From positions 310,001 to 374,000 of the forward strand of contig JADKAM010000003.1 of NCBI GenBank assembly GCA_016715365.1: a DNA stretch of 64,000 nucleotides, written 5' to 3'. How positions within the stretch are numbered: the stretch's first letter is position 1; each line of letters starts with the position of its first letter. The translations under genes and the position numbers were made by a program. The notes beneath the pieces are model-generated. The model was not told the origin of the DNA. It searched no databases and was given only the letters and a program-made list of their open reading frames with translations. The DNA comes from Chitinophagaceae bacterium. GTDB taxonomy: Bacteria; Bacteroidota; Bacteroidia; Chitinophagales; Chitinophagaceae. This document shows, one piece after another, positions 45,311-54,178 of this stretch.

Positions 45311-45375
45311 GTTTCTCGACTTCGCTCGAAATCAGATAATAAAATCCTTCGACTTCGCTCAGGACTTTATTATCT
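45311..45375. repeat. REP-like element upstream of the GIY-YIG module
   Basis: ctcgacttcgctcgaa is followed by ccttcgacttcgctcagg. The latter is the loop of a hairpin with arms gataataaaatcc (45335-45347) and ggactttattatc (45362-45374; one mismatch). The rest of the 286-base gap to hppD shows no gene. Confidence 0.65.
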
Positions 45376-45565
45376 TTGAATGAATAATGATACCGGATTA
45401 TCCACATAAAATCTTTTCTGATAAGCGCAACAACTATTCCCTGTTGATGTTGACGCTTGCCATGGATTCGGTAATTTAATTTGGGTTTCTCACAGGCTTC
45501 ACAGAATTATTAAGATTCTCAAAGATATTCCAGGGTTATTTTCTTCTCATTTCAAATTAATTATA

Positions 45566-46699
45566 ATGGATACAACAACAATACAATCTGCTTTTGCCAA
45601 TAACAATACAACCGATTTTCTTCCTTTGGATGGTACTGACTATGTGGAATTTTATGTTGGCAATGCCAAACAGGCGGCGCATTTTTATAAAACGGCATTT
45701 GGCTTTCAATCGCTGGCCTATGCAGGGCCGGAGACAGGCATGAAAGACAAAGTAAGTTATGTGATCAGGCAGCATAAACTCACCTTTGTTTTAACAACAC
45801 CATTGCGTATCAATAATCCCATTGCTGATCATATTTATAAACATGGTGATGGCGTAAAAGTGCTTGCATTAAAAGTAGATGATGCTGCCAGTGCGTTTGA
45901 AGAAACAGTAAAGCGTGGCGCAAAGCCTTACCAGGAAACAACTGTGCTAAAAGATGATGATGGAGAAGTGGTATTGAGCGGCATTCATACTTATGGCGAT
46001 ACGGTTCATCTTTTTGTAGAAAGAAAAAATTATACCGGCGTTTTTATGCCGGGCTTCAGAGCCTGGAAATCAAACTACAATCCAACTGAAACCGGTTTGT
46101 TGTATGTAGATCATTGTGTAGGTAATGTAGGCTGGAACCAGATGAATCCCTGGGTATCTTTTTACGAGCAGGTGATGGGCTTTAAAAATATTTTGAGTTT
46201 TGATGACAACGATATTTCTACCGAATACTCGGCATTGATGAGTAAAGTGATGAGCAATGGAAACGGTTTCGTAAAATTTCCAATTAACGAACCAGCCGAA
46301 GGAAAGAAAAAAAGCCAGGTAGAAGAATACCTTGATTTTTATAATGGTGAAGGAGTGCAACATGTGGCCATTGCCACACACGATATTGTAAAAACAGTAA
46401 CCGAATTACAAAACAGGGGTATTGAATTTTTAAGCATTCCTGCCAGCTATTATGAAACCGTTTTAGACCGTGTTGGTAAAATTGACGAAGACCTGCAACC
46501 CCTGCAGGAACTGGGTGTATTAATAGACCGGGACGAAGAAGGTTATTTGTTACAGATATTCAGTAAACCACTGGAAGACAGGCCTACTTTGTTTTTTGAG
46601 ATCATACAACGTAAAGGGGCCAAAAGTTTTGGCAAGGGTAATTTTAAAGCCTTGTTTGAAGCTTTGGAAAGAGAACAGGATGCCAGGGGTAATTTATAA
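45566..46699 (+). CDS. hppD: 4-hydroxyphenylpyruvate dioxygenase
   Basis: This 377-residue enzyme converts 4-hydroxyphenylpyruvate to homogentisate in tyrosine degradation. It has two vicinal-oxygen-chelate domains. The iron ligands are His in VDHCVGNV, His in VQHVAIAT and Glu in LFFEIIQRKG. The C-terminal FGKGNFKALFEALEREQ with a terminal RGNL is typical of class I HPPD. The gene stands alone; later pathway genes such as hmgA are not in the window. It implies an aerobic lifestyle. Confidence 0.96.
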   Translation: MDTTTIQSAFANNNTTDFLPLDGTDYVEFYVGNAKQAAHFYKTAFGFQSLAYAGPETGMKDKVSYVIRQHKLTFVLTTPLRINNPIADHIYKHGDGVKVLALKVDDAASAFEETVKRGAKPYQETTVLKDDDGEVVLSGIHTYGDTVHLFVERKNYTGVFMPGFRAWKSNYNPTETGLLYVDHCVGNVGWNQMNPWVSFYEQVMGFKNILSFDDNDISTEYSALMSKVMSNGNGFVKFPINEPAEGKKKSQVEEYLDFYNGEGVQHVAIATHDIVKTVTELQNRGIEFLSIPASYYETVLDRVGKIDEDLQPLQELGVLIDRDEEGYLLQIFSKPLEDRPTLFFEIIQRKGAKSFGKGNFKALFEALEREQDARGNL

Positions 46700-46809
46700 A
46701 TTGCAGCAAAGCAGCAGTAAAATAATGTAAGGCAATTGATTAAACTTTTATTGCGTATATTCTCAATAAAAATTTTTATTTTGCATTGCGGTTTAAATTG
46801 CTTCTTTTA

Positions 46810-47574
46810 ATGAAACAATCTCTTTGTATTAACGGTATAGTGATTTGTATTGCAGTTTTCTTTGCAAACAACCTGCGTGCACAAACATCTTTTGCAGAGC
46901 CGCAAAAGGTATTCAGTAAAAATGCCACTTTCAATAAACTGGAGGACACCTTAAAGCAGCAGTTTAAGGTTAAAAATCTGAATTGGCCACCACAGGCTGT
47001 TTTTATCCGGTCTTTTAAATACGATCGCGTACTTGAGTTATGGGTTAAGAATAAAAATGTAGACAGTTTTACGCTGTTTAAAACCTATAAAGTGTGTATG
47101 CAAAGTGGCAGTATTGGCCCCAAACGCTCTGAAGGAGATAACCAGGTGCCGGAAGGTTTTTATTATATCAATGAATTTAATTCCCGAAGCAATTATCACC
47201 TGGCATTGGGTTTAAATTATCCCAATGCATCAGATAAAGTGCTTAGTGATGCAAAAAAACCGGGTGGCGATATTTATATTCATGGCAATTGCGTTTCTAC
47301 AGGTTGTATTGCCATTCAGGATTATCCCATTGAAGAAGTATACGCCCTTGCCGCCATTGCAAAATCAAACGGACAGGATTTTGTTCCGGTTCATATTTAC
47401 CCGGTAAATTACAATGTAAAAAAATCACTGGAATATCTTACTGAATCCATCAAAGGCAAGGATGCCAATAACAAAAGCATCTTAAACATTAAAGCTGTTT
47501 ACGACTATTTTGAGAAACAGAAAAAACTACCCATCATCATTGTGAATAAAAAAGGCGATTATATTCTCAATTAA
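46810..47574 (+). CDS. L,D-transpeptidase-family protein (YafK-like)
   Basis: This protein has 254 residues from MKQSLCINGIVICIAVFFAN, a signal peptide. An in-frame TTG eight codons earlier is rejected. The YkuD-type catalytic motif is IHGNCVSTGCIAIQDYPIEE, with the catalytic Cys in TGC and His in HGN. GFYYINEFNSRSNYHLALGL is typical of the YafK branch. It should work on peptidoglycan peptides in the periplasm. Its stop overlaps that of the convergent aspartate kinase at TTAA (47571-47574), so no terminator space exists. Confidence 0.9.
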   Translation: MKQSLCINGIVICIAVFFANNLRAQTSFAEPQKVFSKNATFNKLEDTLKQQFKVKNLNWPPQAVFIRSFKYDRVLELWVKNKNVDSFTLFKTYKVCMQSGSIGPKRSEGDNQVPEGFYYINEFNSRSNYHLALGLNYPNASDKVLSDAKKPGGDIYIHGNCVSTGCIAIQDYPIEEVYALAAIAKSNGQDFVPVHIYPVNYNVKKSLEYLTESIKGKDANNKSILNIKAVYDYFEKQKKLPIIIVNKKGDYILN

Positions 47575-48833
47575 CGCATCAATACCTGGATGGTTTCAGT
47601 CGTTTTCTGTTCCAGCACAATTGTTTTTCCTTTGGTAAGTTCCTGTATCTTTTCAGGAGTATAATGCCTGATGGTTAGCAGGGTAAGATTTTTTTCTATC
47701 TGCACATCAAAAATTTCGGAGGCAGCCAGCGCCAGTTTTTCTATTTTTTCGGCCTTATCATCCAGGCAGCATAATAAACTGATGGCACCGTTCTGCGAAA
47801 GGTTAGGCCGTATTTTTATGGATGCAAACATTTCATGCAACTGGCTCATGGGCTTTTCTTCTACAAAAGAAAAATCTTTTGAACTCAGTTCCATCAATAC
47901 CTGGTCTTTCTTTAAAACAATTACCGGTGGCAGGTTGTGTACGGGTTTGCTGCTGATGACAGTGCCCGGTAATTGGGGATTTAAAAAGCAACGCACATGC
48001 AGGGGAATGTTTTTATTCTCCAGCGGCTTAATGGTTTTAGGGTGAATAACCTGTGCGCCGTAATAGGCCATTTCTACCACTTCCCGGTAACTTAATGCAT
48101 AAATATTTTCTGCATCTGCAAATTCTTTTGGATCGGCATTCATCACCGCTTCTACATCTTTCCAGATGGTTTGGCTTTCGGCATCTAATATGTTTGCAAA
48201 AATAGCGGCGCTGAAATCACTGCCTTCCCTGCCCAGTGTTGTACTTTCGTTTTCATCGGTAGCACCAATAAAACCCTGCGTTATCACAATATCAAAATCG
48301 GTAAATAAAGGTTCAATATCAGCCTTTACTTTTTGTTGGGTATAATTCCAGTTAATGTATGCATCCCTGAAATTATCATCCGTCCGCACAATATCCCTCA
48401 CATCCACCCACTTGTTTTTTACACCAGCTTCGTTTAAATAAATACTAACCAGTGATGTGCTCAGCAATTCACCGCAACAAACGATCTGGTCGTAATAATA
48501 ATCGTATCCCCTCACCGGTTTATCATGCAGCAACCATTCTACTTCGGTAAAAAAATCTTTTAACTGATTTTCGGCCTGCTGCCAGTTAAGGGTTATCAGG
48601 TATTTGAGCGTACTTAAATGAGATTCCTTTACCTGCTCAAAAAGTTGCAGGGCATCTTCCTTTCTTCCTGCAAAAAAAGCATCCACCACTTTTTCAAGTG
48701 CATTCGTGGTTTTGCCCATGGCAGATATGATGATGAGTATTTTTTCGCCTTTAAATGATTTGATAATGTTGCCCGTATTTATAATTCTTTCTACCGTATT
48801 GATACTGGCTCCTCCAAACTTAAAAACCTTCAT
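47571..48833 (-). CDS. Aspartate kinase
   Basis: This 420-residue amino-acid-kinase-fold enzyme has the signature KFGGASI (residues 4-10). The C-terminus carries tandem ACT-type regulatory regions (LHEMFASIKIRPNLSQNGAI and the following strand). TTLGREGSDFSAAIFANIL is the nucleotide/aspartate site, and CCLDDKAEKI lies in the ACT part. It phosphorylates aspartate for lysine, threonine and methionine synthesis. The ACT region suggests feedback control by an amino acid. It is a monofunctional kinase, with no homoserine dehydrogenase domain. Confidence 0.9.
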   Translation of the reverse strand: MKVFKFGGASINTVERIINTGNIIKSFKGEKILIIISAMGKTTNALEKVVDAFFAGRKEDALQLFEQVKESHLSTLKYLITLNWQQAENQLKDFFTEVEWLLHDKPVRGYDYYYDQIVCCGELLSTSLVSIYLNEAGVKNKWVDVRDIVRTDDNFRDAYINWNYTQQKVKADIEPLFTDFDIVITQGFIGATDENESTTLGREGSDFSAAIFANILDAESQTIWKDVEAVMNADPKEFADAENIYALSYREVVEMAYYGAQVIHPKTIKPLENKNIPLHVRCFLNPQLPGTVISSKPVHNLPPVIVLKKDQVLMELSSKDFSFVEEKPMSQLHEMFASIKIRPNLSQNGAISLLCCLDDKAEKIEKLALAASEIFDVQIEKNLTLLTIRHYTPEKIQELTKGKTIVLEQKTTETIQVLMR

Positions 48834-48943
48834 TCGTTGTGGGTTGATTGAGTAAATTGGGTTAATTTAGCCCATATAATTTGATTGCAAAAATCGGTAA
48901 TCTTGTGCAATAAACTAATTATTGACTCATCAATTGCTTAAAT

Positions 48944-49975
48944 ATGATAACTAACCGCCGGGTACAGACCTTAGATGAATTTACCATTCAGCAAATGCGT
49001 GATTTTCCGCATGCAACCGGTGAGCTGGCCGGGCTTTTGCGTGACCTGGGCCTGGCAGCAAAGCGGGTGAACGTAGAAGTGAATAAGGCCGGGTTGGTTG
49101 ATATTTTAGGGGATGAAGGCAGTATTAATGTGCAGGGAGAGGAAGTGAAAAAACTGGATGTATATGCCAACGACCAGTTTATGGGTGTACTAAAGCATGG
49201 TATAAGCTGCGCCGGTATTGGCAGCGAAGAGATGGATGATATTGTGGTTTTTGATGACCCCGTGAGTAACAAAAGCAAATATGTTTGTCTTTTTGATCCG
49301 CTGGATGGCAGCAGTAATATTGATGTGAATGTTTCTATTGGTACCATCTTCAGTATTTTTCGCCGGGTGAGTGAACTGGGCAAACCTGCTACCAAAGAAG
49401 ATTTTCTGCAGCAAGGCAATAAGCAAATCGCTGCAGGGTATGTAATTTATGGTTCATCAACCATGTTTGTGTATGCAACCAGGCGTGGGGTAAATGGTTT
49501 TACATTAGATCAGTCTATTGGAGAATACACGTTAAGCCACCCGGATATTACATGCCCGGAAACCGGTAAAATGTATTCTGTAAATCATGGTAATTTCTTC
49601 CAGTACGAAGACGGAGTAAAACAATACATAACTGCCTGCCAGAAAAAAGATAAAACCAATGGCGGGCCATACACACAGCGTTATATTGGAAGCATGGTTG
49701 CAGATGTGCATCGGAATTTAATTAAGGGAGGCATTTTTATGTATCCGGCAACCATTGGCAAACCCGGTGGTAAATTAAGATTGCTTTATGAGTGTAATCC
49801 ATTTGCATTTATTGTTGAAAAAGCAGGCGGACTGGCAACTAATGGAAAAATACGTATACTGGATATACAACCAACTGAACTGCATGAACGAACCCCGTTT
49901 TTTATTGGCAGTAAACTGATGATGGAAGAGATGGATAAATATTACTTGGGCGAGTTAAAAGTAAATAAAGAATGA
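48944..49975 (+). CDS. fbp: Class I fructose-1,6-bisphosphatase
   Basis: This 343-residue gluconeogenic enzyme has the metal-site motif CLFDPLDGSSNIDVNVSIGT and the substrate loop YIGSMVADVHRNLIKGGIFM. PGGKLRLLYECNPFAFIVEK is characteristic of class I FBPase. The 3' end overlaps the ABC ATPase start (ATGA, 49972-49975), so both are made from one transcript. That pairing has no evident metabolic reason. Confidence 0.95.
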   Translation: MITNRRVQTLDEFTIQQMRDFPHATGELAGLLRDLGLAAKRVNVEVNKAGLVDILGDEGSINVQGEEVKKLDVYANDQFMGVLKHGISCAGIGSEEMDDIVVFDDPVSNKSKYVCLFDPLDGSSNIDVNVSIGTIFSIFRRVSELGKPATKEDFLQQGNKQIAAGYVIYGSSTMFVYATRRGVNGFTLDQSIGEYTLSHPDITCPETGKMYSVNHGNFFQYEDGVKQYITACQKKDKTNGGPYTQRYIGSMVADVHRNLIKGGIFMYPATIGKPGGKLRLLYECNPFAFIVEKAGGLATNGKIRILDIQPTELHERTPFFIGSKLMMEEMDKYYLGELKVNKE

Positions 49976-50730
49976 ACACGATCATTACCGTAAAAGACCT
50001 GGTTAAAAATTATGGCGCATTTAATGCAGTAAAAGGTATTTCTTTTGATGTGTATGAAGGCGAGATATTTGGTTTGCTGGGCCCCAATGGTGCCGGCAAA
50101 TCTACCACACTGGAAATTATTGAAACCCTGCGCCAGAAAACCAGCGGTCAAATTACCGTTTGCGGACTCGACCTGGATAAAGACTCCGACGCTATAAAAA
50201 AACTGATCGGTGTTCAGCTGCAAACATCGGGTTATTACCCCGGCCTTACATTGGTTGAGTTAATACACCTGTTTGGTGGTTTGTATAATGAAGATGTTAA
50301 TCCCATGGAATTATTAAAACTGGTTAACCTTACCGATAAAGCAAAAAGCAAGTTCAAAGAATTAAGCGGCGGACAAAAACAACGTTTTTCCATAGCCACT
50401 ACGCTCATCAATAAGCCCAAAATCATTTTCCTGGATGAACCCACAACGGGCCTTGACCCCCAGGCCAGGCGAAATTTGTGGGACCTGATAAAAAGTATTC
50501 AGGCAAAAGGCACTACAGTAATTATTACCACACATTATATGGATGAAGCGGAGCAACTCTGCGACCGCATAGCTATTATGGACGAAGGAAAGATCATATC
50601 GCTTGATAGCCCCGATAAAATGATAGACGACCTGGTTAGCGGTGGTTTTGAACGCCCCAAACAGGTAAAAGCCGCCAGCCTTGAAGACGTTTTTATACAT
50701 TTAACAGGCAAGGAAATGCGGGATGAATAA
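49972..50730 (+). CDS. ABC transporter ATP-binding protein
   Basis: This 252-residue ATPase has Walker A GPNGAGKST (about 35-43), the signature motif LSGGQKQRFS, Walker B KIIFLDEPTTGLDP, and an H-loop in TTHYMDEAEQ. The sequence resembles the CcmA/DrrA branch that drives export or ABC-2 permeases. No permease gene is adjacent, so its partner must be elsewhere. It is translationally coupled to fbp by a four-base overlap. Confidence 0.9.
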   Translation: MNTIITVKDLVKNYGAFNAVKGISFDVYEGEIFGLLGPNGAGKSTTLEIIETLRQKTSGQITVCGLDLDKDSDAIKKLIGVQLQTSGYYPGLTLVELIHLFGGLYNEDVNPMELLKLVNLTDKAKSKFKELSGGQKQRFSIATTLINKPKIIFLDEPTTGLDPQARRNLWDLIKSIQAKGTTVIITTHYMDEAEQLCDRIAIMDEGKIISLDSPDKMIDDLVSGGFERPKQVKAASLEDVFIHLTGKEMRDE

Positions 50731-50778
50731 AAAATCCGTTTATTTGCATTCAATTTTACAAAAAACAATAAACATAAT

Positions 50779-51537
50779 ATGAAAAGAGTATTACTTAGTT
50801 CAATCATTTTATTAGCAGTTTCGTTTTCAGTCACAGCACAGAAAACTGCTAAAGTTGCAGCAAAACCTGCAGCTAAAGGAGCACCAAAAGCAGTTGCAAC
50901 AGGTACCCCTAAGTTTAAAAATTTATTAGACAGCTTCAGTTATGCTGCAGGTTTTAATGTGGCCACCAACATGCAGGCACAGGGTATTAACCAGCTGAAT
51001 GCAGCCATGATGAATAAGGGTATTGAAGATGTGTTTAAAAAGAATACACCTGCATTTAGCCAGGAACTGATCAATTCTACCATGCAAAAGCAACTTGATA
51101 TTTTTGCTTTGGCAAAAGGTGCAGAAGTAAGCAAAAAAGGCCAGGCTTTTCTGGATGCCAATAAAAAACGTAAAGAAGTTACCACCACTGCAAGCGGTTT
51201 ACAGTATGAAGTAATAAAAAGCGGTGATGTTAATTCACCTACTGCAAAAGGTATTGATACTGTTGTGGTAAATTACAGGGTTGCATTATTTGACGGCGAA
51301 GACATTGAAAACAGTTTTAAAAGTGGTCAGCCTGCTGTGTTTCCGGTAATGGGTGTAATAAAAGGCTGGATCGAAGTGTTGCAGTTAATGCGCAAAGGCG
51401 ATCATTGGAAAGTGTATGTGCCGAGTGAACTGGCTTATGGTGCTGCAGGTAATGGCCAGGCCATTCCTCCTTATTCCACATTAAAGTTCGAAATTTCACT
51501 GGAAGATATCAAGCCTGCCGTTACTGCCAGTAATTAA
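50779..51537 (+). CDS. Exported FKBP-type peptidyl-prolyl isomerase
   Basis: This 252-residue protein has a signal peptide (MKRVLLSSIILLAVSFSVTA), then an Ala/Lys/Pro-rich linker (residues 24-45). An FKBP N-terminal dimerisation domain spans about 48-135 (LDSFSYAAGFNVATNMQAQG). The C-terminal FKBP domain runs from about 140, with VVVNYRVALFDGE, FPVMGVIKGWIEVLQLMRKG and YVPSELAYGAAGNGQAIPPY. This is the FkpA/Mip architecture of periplasmic folding factors. Confidence 0.93.
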   Translation: MKRVLLSSIILLAVSFSVTAQKTAKVAAKPAAKGAPKAVATGTPKFKNLLDSFSYAAGFNVATNMQAQGINQLNAAMMNKGIEDVFKKNTPAFSQELINSTMQKQLDIFALAKGAEVSKKGQAFLDANKKRKEVTTTASGLQYEVIKSGDVNSPTAKGIDTVVVNYRVALFDGEDIENSFKSGQPAVFPVMGVIKGWIEVLQLMRKGDHWKVYVPSELAYGAAGNGQAIPPYSTLKFEISLEDIKPAVTASN

Positions 51538-51548
51538 TCAGCATTACA

Positions 51549-52076
51549 ATGAATGAAGATTTAAAATACCCGATAGGGAAATATATTGCTCAGCCATTCT
51601 CCGAAAAATTATTAGGAGAATGGCTGATTGATATTAAGAACCTGCCTCAGCATCTGGAAAATGCTATTTTGAATTTAGATGAAGCACAGCTCAACACATC
51701 ATATCGTGATGGCGGCTGGACCTTGAAGCAGGTGGTACACCATGTTGCTGACAGCCACATAAACGCATACACCCGTTTTAAACTGGGCCTTACAGAAGAT
51801 AACCCCACCATCAGGCCTTACGATGAAAACGCCTGGGCCGAAATGAACGACACTAAAAATCTGCCGGTAAATATTTCTTTAACCCTGCTGCATGCATTGC
51901 ATGCCCGCTGGTACGAAATTTTACGCCACCTCACCGAAACAGATTTCAACAGAACCATCTTTCATCCTGAACATAAAAAGGAAATGACACTTTGGTTTTT
52001 ACTGGGTATGTATGCATGGCATAGCCGGCACCATACGGCGCATGTGACTTCGCTGAGGGAGCGGATGGGGTGGTGA
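51549..52076 (+). CDS. YfiT-family DinB-like putative bacillithiol transferase
   Basis: This 175-residue four-helix-bundle protein begins DLKYPIGKYIAQPFS, the YfiT opening. The metal triad is His in VVHHVADSHINAY and two His in WHSRHHTAHV. RPYDENAWAEMNDT is the conserved central segment. YfiT relatives include S-transferases that use bacillithiol. bshC is present in the window (24221), which supports this. It lies 11 bases after the FKBP stop and is probably co-transcribed. Confidence 0.85.
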   Translation: MNEDLKYPIGKYIAQPFSEKLLGEWLIDIKNLPQHLENAILNLDEAQLNTSYRDGGWTLKQVVHHVADSHINAYTRFKLGLTEDNPTIRPYDENAWAEMNDTKNLPVNISLTLLHALHARWYEILRHLTETDFNRTIFHPEHKKEMTLWFLLGMYAWHSRHHTAHVTSLRERMGW

Positions 52077-52082
52077 GAGGTT

Positions 52083-52218
52083 TTGACCGGTTGACAAGTT
52101 GAAAAGTTGACCGGTTAACAGAGATGGAATGCAAAGCGTAGATCTGGCAAAAACGATGCAGAGAGTATAAATAATATTGCTGCTACTCCTTATCAACTAA
52201 TCAACTTATCAACTCAAA
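52083..52218. repeat. TTGAC/GTCAA-family inverted repeat before the Nudix gene
   Basis: The left arm is gaccggttgacaagttgaaaagttgac (split by spacing) and the right arm is atcaactaatcaacttatcaac, with about 65 bases between. The right arm ends directly ahead of the Nudix start codon. It is related to the element at 13905. Confidence 0.55.
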
Positions 52219-52223
52219 TCTGC

Positions 52224-52772
52224 ATGCACTGGAAAAAACTTTCTTCCGAATACATCAGCAACCACCAGTACTTTACTGCACGCAAAGATGTTTGCGAAAT
52301 GCCGAACGGTACCATCGTGCCGGCTTATTATGTGGTGGAGATGCCGGAGTCTGTCTGCGCCATGGCACTTACCGAAAACAATGAAGTAATATTGGTAAAA
52401 CAATACCGACATCCGGTTGAAGCAAGCATTTTAGAATTACCCGGTGGTTTTGTTGATAAAGGAGAAACTGCTGAAACTGCTGTTGCCCGTGAGTTGCAGG
52501 AAGAAACCGGTTATCAGTTTTCCAATTTTTATTGTTTGGGTAGAACAGCAGCCAACCCCGGCGTGCTGAATAATTTCACCACACTATACCTGGCAACCGG
52601 CGGTAAAAAAGTTAGTGAGCAGCAATTGGATTTCAATGAAGAGATCGAGATTAAATTATTTCCCCTGGAAGAAGTGAGGACCATGCTGATGAATAATGAG
52701 ATTGTACAGGCGATGCATTCAACCTGTATGTTTTATGGGTTTGAAAAGCTGGAGTCATTAACGAAGCAGTAA
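52224..52772 (+). CDS. Nudix hydrolase, ADP-ribose-pyrophosphatase-like
   Basis: This 182-residue protein has an intact Nudix box (G-x5-E-x7-REL-x-EE-x-G) in GGFVDKGETAETAVARELQE followed by ETGYQF. VKQYRHPVEASILELPGGF upstream is typical of the ADP-ribose/GDP-mannose pyrophosphatase branch. It hydrolyses nucleoside diphosphate derivatives in the cytoplasm. The exact substrate is not resolved from sequence. Confidence 0.92.
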   Translation: MHWKKLSSEYISNHQYFTARKDVCEMPNGTIVPAYYVVEMPESVCAMALTENNEVILVKQYRHPVEASILELPGGFVDKGETAETAVARELQEETGYQFSNFYCLGRTAANPGVLNNFTTLYLATGGKKVSEQQLDFNEEIEIKLFPLEEVRTMLMNNEIVQAMHSTCMFYGFEKLESLTKQ

Positions 52773-52944
52773 AGACTATCATTAAATTTGCAGGCATTTA
52801 CATAATTACCACATTTTATCACGCATCTTCCTTAATTTCCTAATTTAGCTTTTGCTGCTACAGGCAGCATTATATTTTACACTTTTCTTAAAGCTGGTTA
52901 ACACTTACCCAATGAAAGCGTTAACCTTTTTTATTTGACAAAGC

Positions 52945-54081
52945 ATGGATTCAACAACAACCCCAACAACACTTCCGCTGTACGCCAGGCTGTCGATGAC
53001 AACAATAGGCCTGGCCGCATTTTTTTATATACTCTATATTGGCCAGGACATATTGGTACCGCTGATCTTTGCCACTATCATTGCCATACTGCTGAACCCC
53101 GTTATAAATTTTTTGTGCAGAAAAGGCATGAATAAAGTAGTGGCTATTCTGTTGGTGTTAATCGTTGCATTGGTTGCTATCGGTGCGTTAATGTATTTTA
53201 TGGGATCGCAGATAAGCTCGTTCTCCGAATCGATGCCGGAACTAAAGCAAAAGACAAATGCTATTTACAATGATATTACAACCTGGGTATCGCAAAAATT
53301 TAATGTAGGCAAACCAAAAATTGCTGCCTGGGTTGATAAAACAAAAGGAGAGGGCATGAACAACAGTTCTGCTGTTATTGGCGAAACCATCGGCACCATC
53401 GGCGGTGTACTGGTACTTGTTTTTCTATTGCCTGTTTACACTTTTATGATATTGTTTTACAAGCCCTTGCTGCTTGAATTTATTGGCAGGCTTTTTCAGC
53501 GGGATAAACATAAAGTAGTTGCCGAAGTTTTAATGCAAACAAAAGTGCTGATACAAAGCTACCTCGTTGGATTGATGCTGGAAGCCGCCCTGGTGGCTGT
53601 ACTCAACTCTGCAGCGTTGCTTATCATTGGCATTAAGTACGCCGTGTTAATAGGTATTATTGGAGCATTGCTCAATATCATTCCCTACATTGGTGGGCTG
53701 GTTGCCATATCTATACCCATGTTGCTGGCCATTGCCACCAAAGAGCCAATAGACGCCTTATGGGTTTTTATAGCCTATATTATTGTTCAGTTTATTGATA
53801 ACAATTTGTTTGTACCCAAAATTGTAGCCAGCAAAGTAAAGATCAATGCATTGGTATCAATAATTGTTGTGTTAATTGGCGGGGCGCTCTGGGGAGTTGC
53901 GGGTATGTTCCTTTCCATCCCGCTCACCGCTATTGTTAAAGTTATTTTCGACAGGATAGAACCGCTGGCACCCTTTGGATTTTTGCTGGGCGATAACCAG
54001 CCGGAAATAGGCAAGTCGGTATTTAATTTTAAGTATCCTATAAAGAAAAAGGCAAAGCCGAAGGTTGTGAAAGAAGGGTGA
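52945..54081 (+). CDS. AI-2E family transporter
   Basis: This 378-residue membrane protein has about eight helices. The AI-2E family pattern includes YIGQDILVPLIFATIIAILL near the N-terminus and GIKYAVLIGIIGALLNIIPY with IGGLVAIS. The C-terminal part holds VQFIDNNLFVPKIVASKVKI and LWGVAGMFLSIPLTAIVKVI. The family includes exporters, sodium/proton antiporters and an autoinducer-2 exporter; this member's substrate is unknown. It is separated from the Nudix gene by 172 bases with no other feature. Confidence 0.9.
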   Translation: MDSTTTPTTLPLYARLSMTTIGLAAFFYILYIGQDILVPLIFATIIAILLNPVINFLCRKGMNKVVAILLVLIVALVAIGALMYFMGSQISSFSESMPELKQKTNAIYNDITTWVSQKFNVGKPKIAAWVDKTKGEGMNNSSAVIGETIGTIGGVLVLVFLLPVYTFMILFYKPLLLEFIGRLFQRDKHKVVAEVLMQTKVLIQSYLVGLMLEAALVAVLNSAALLIIGIKYAVLIGIIGALLNIIPYIGGLVAISIPMLLAIATKEPIDALWVFIAYIIVQFIDNNLFVPKIVASKVKINALVSIIVVLIGGALWGVAGMFLSIPLTAIVKVIFDRIEPLAPFGFLLGDNQPEIGKSVFNFKYPIKKKAKPKVVKEG

Positions 54082-54178
54082 ATTGATTAATAATGTCAGC
54101 CTTCGTTTGCTATATGCTTAGCCACACCTATCTCACACTACGGAGCGATTTTTTTAACAGGACCTTTTAAAATACACG

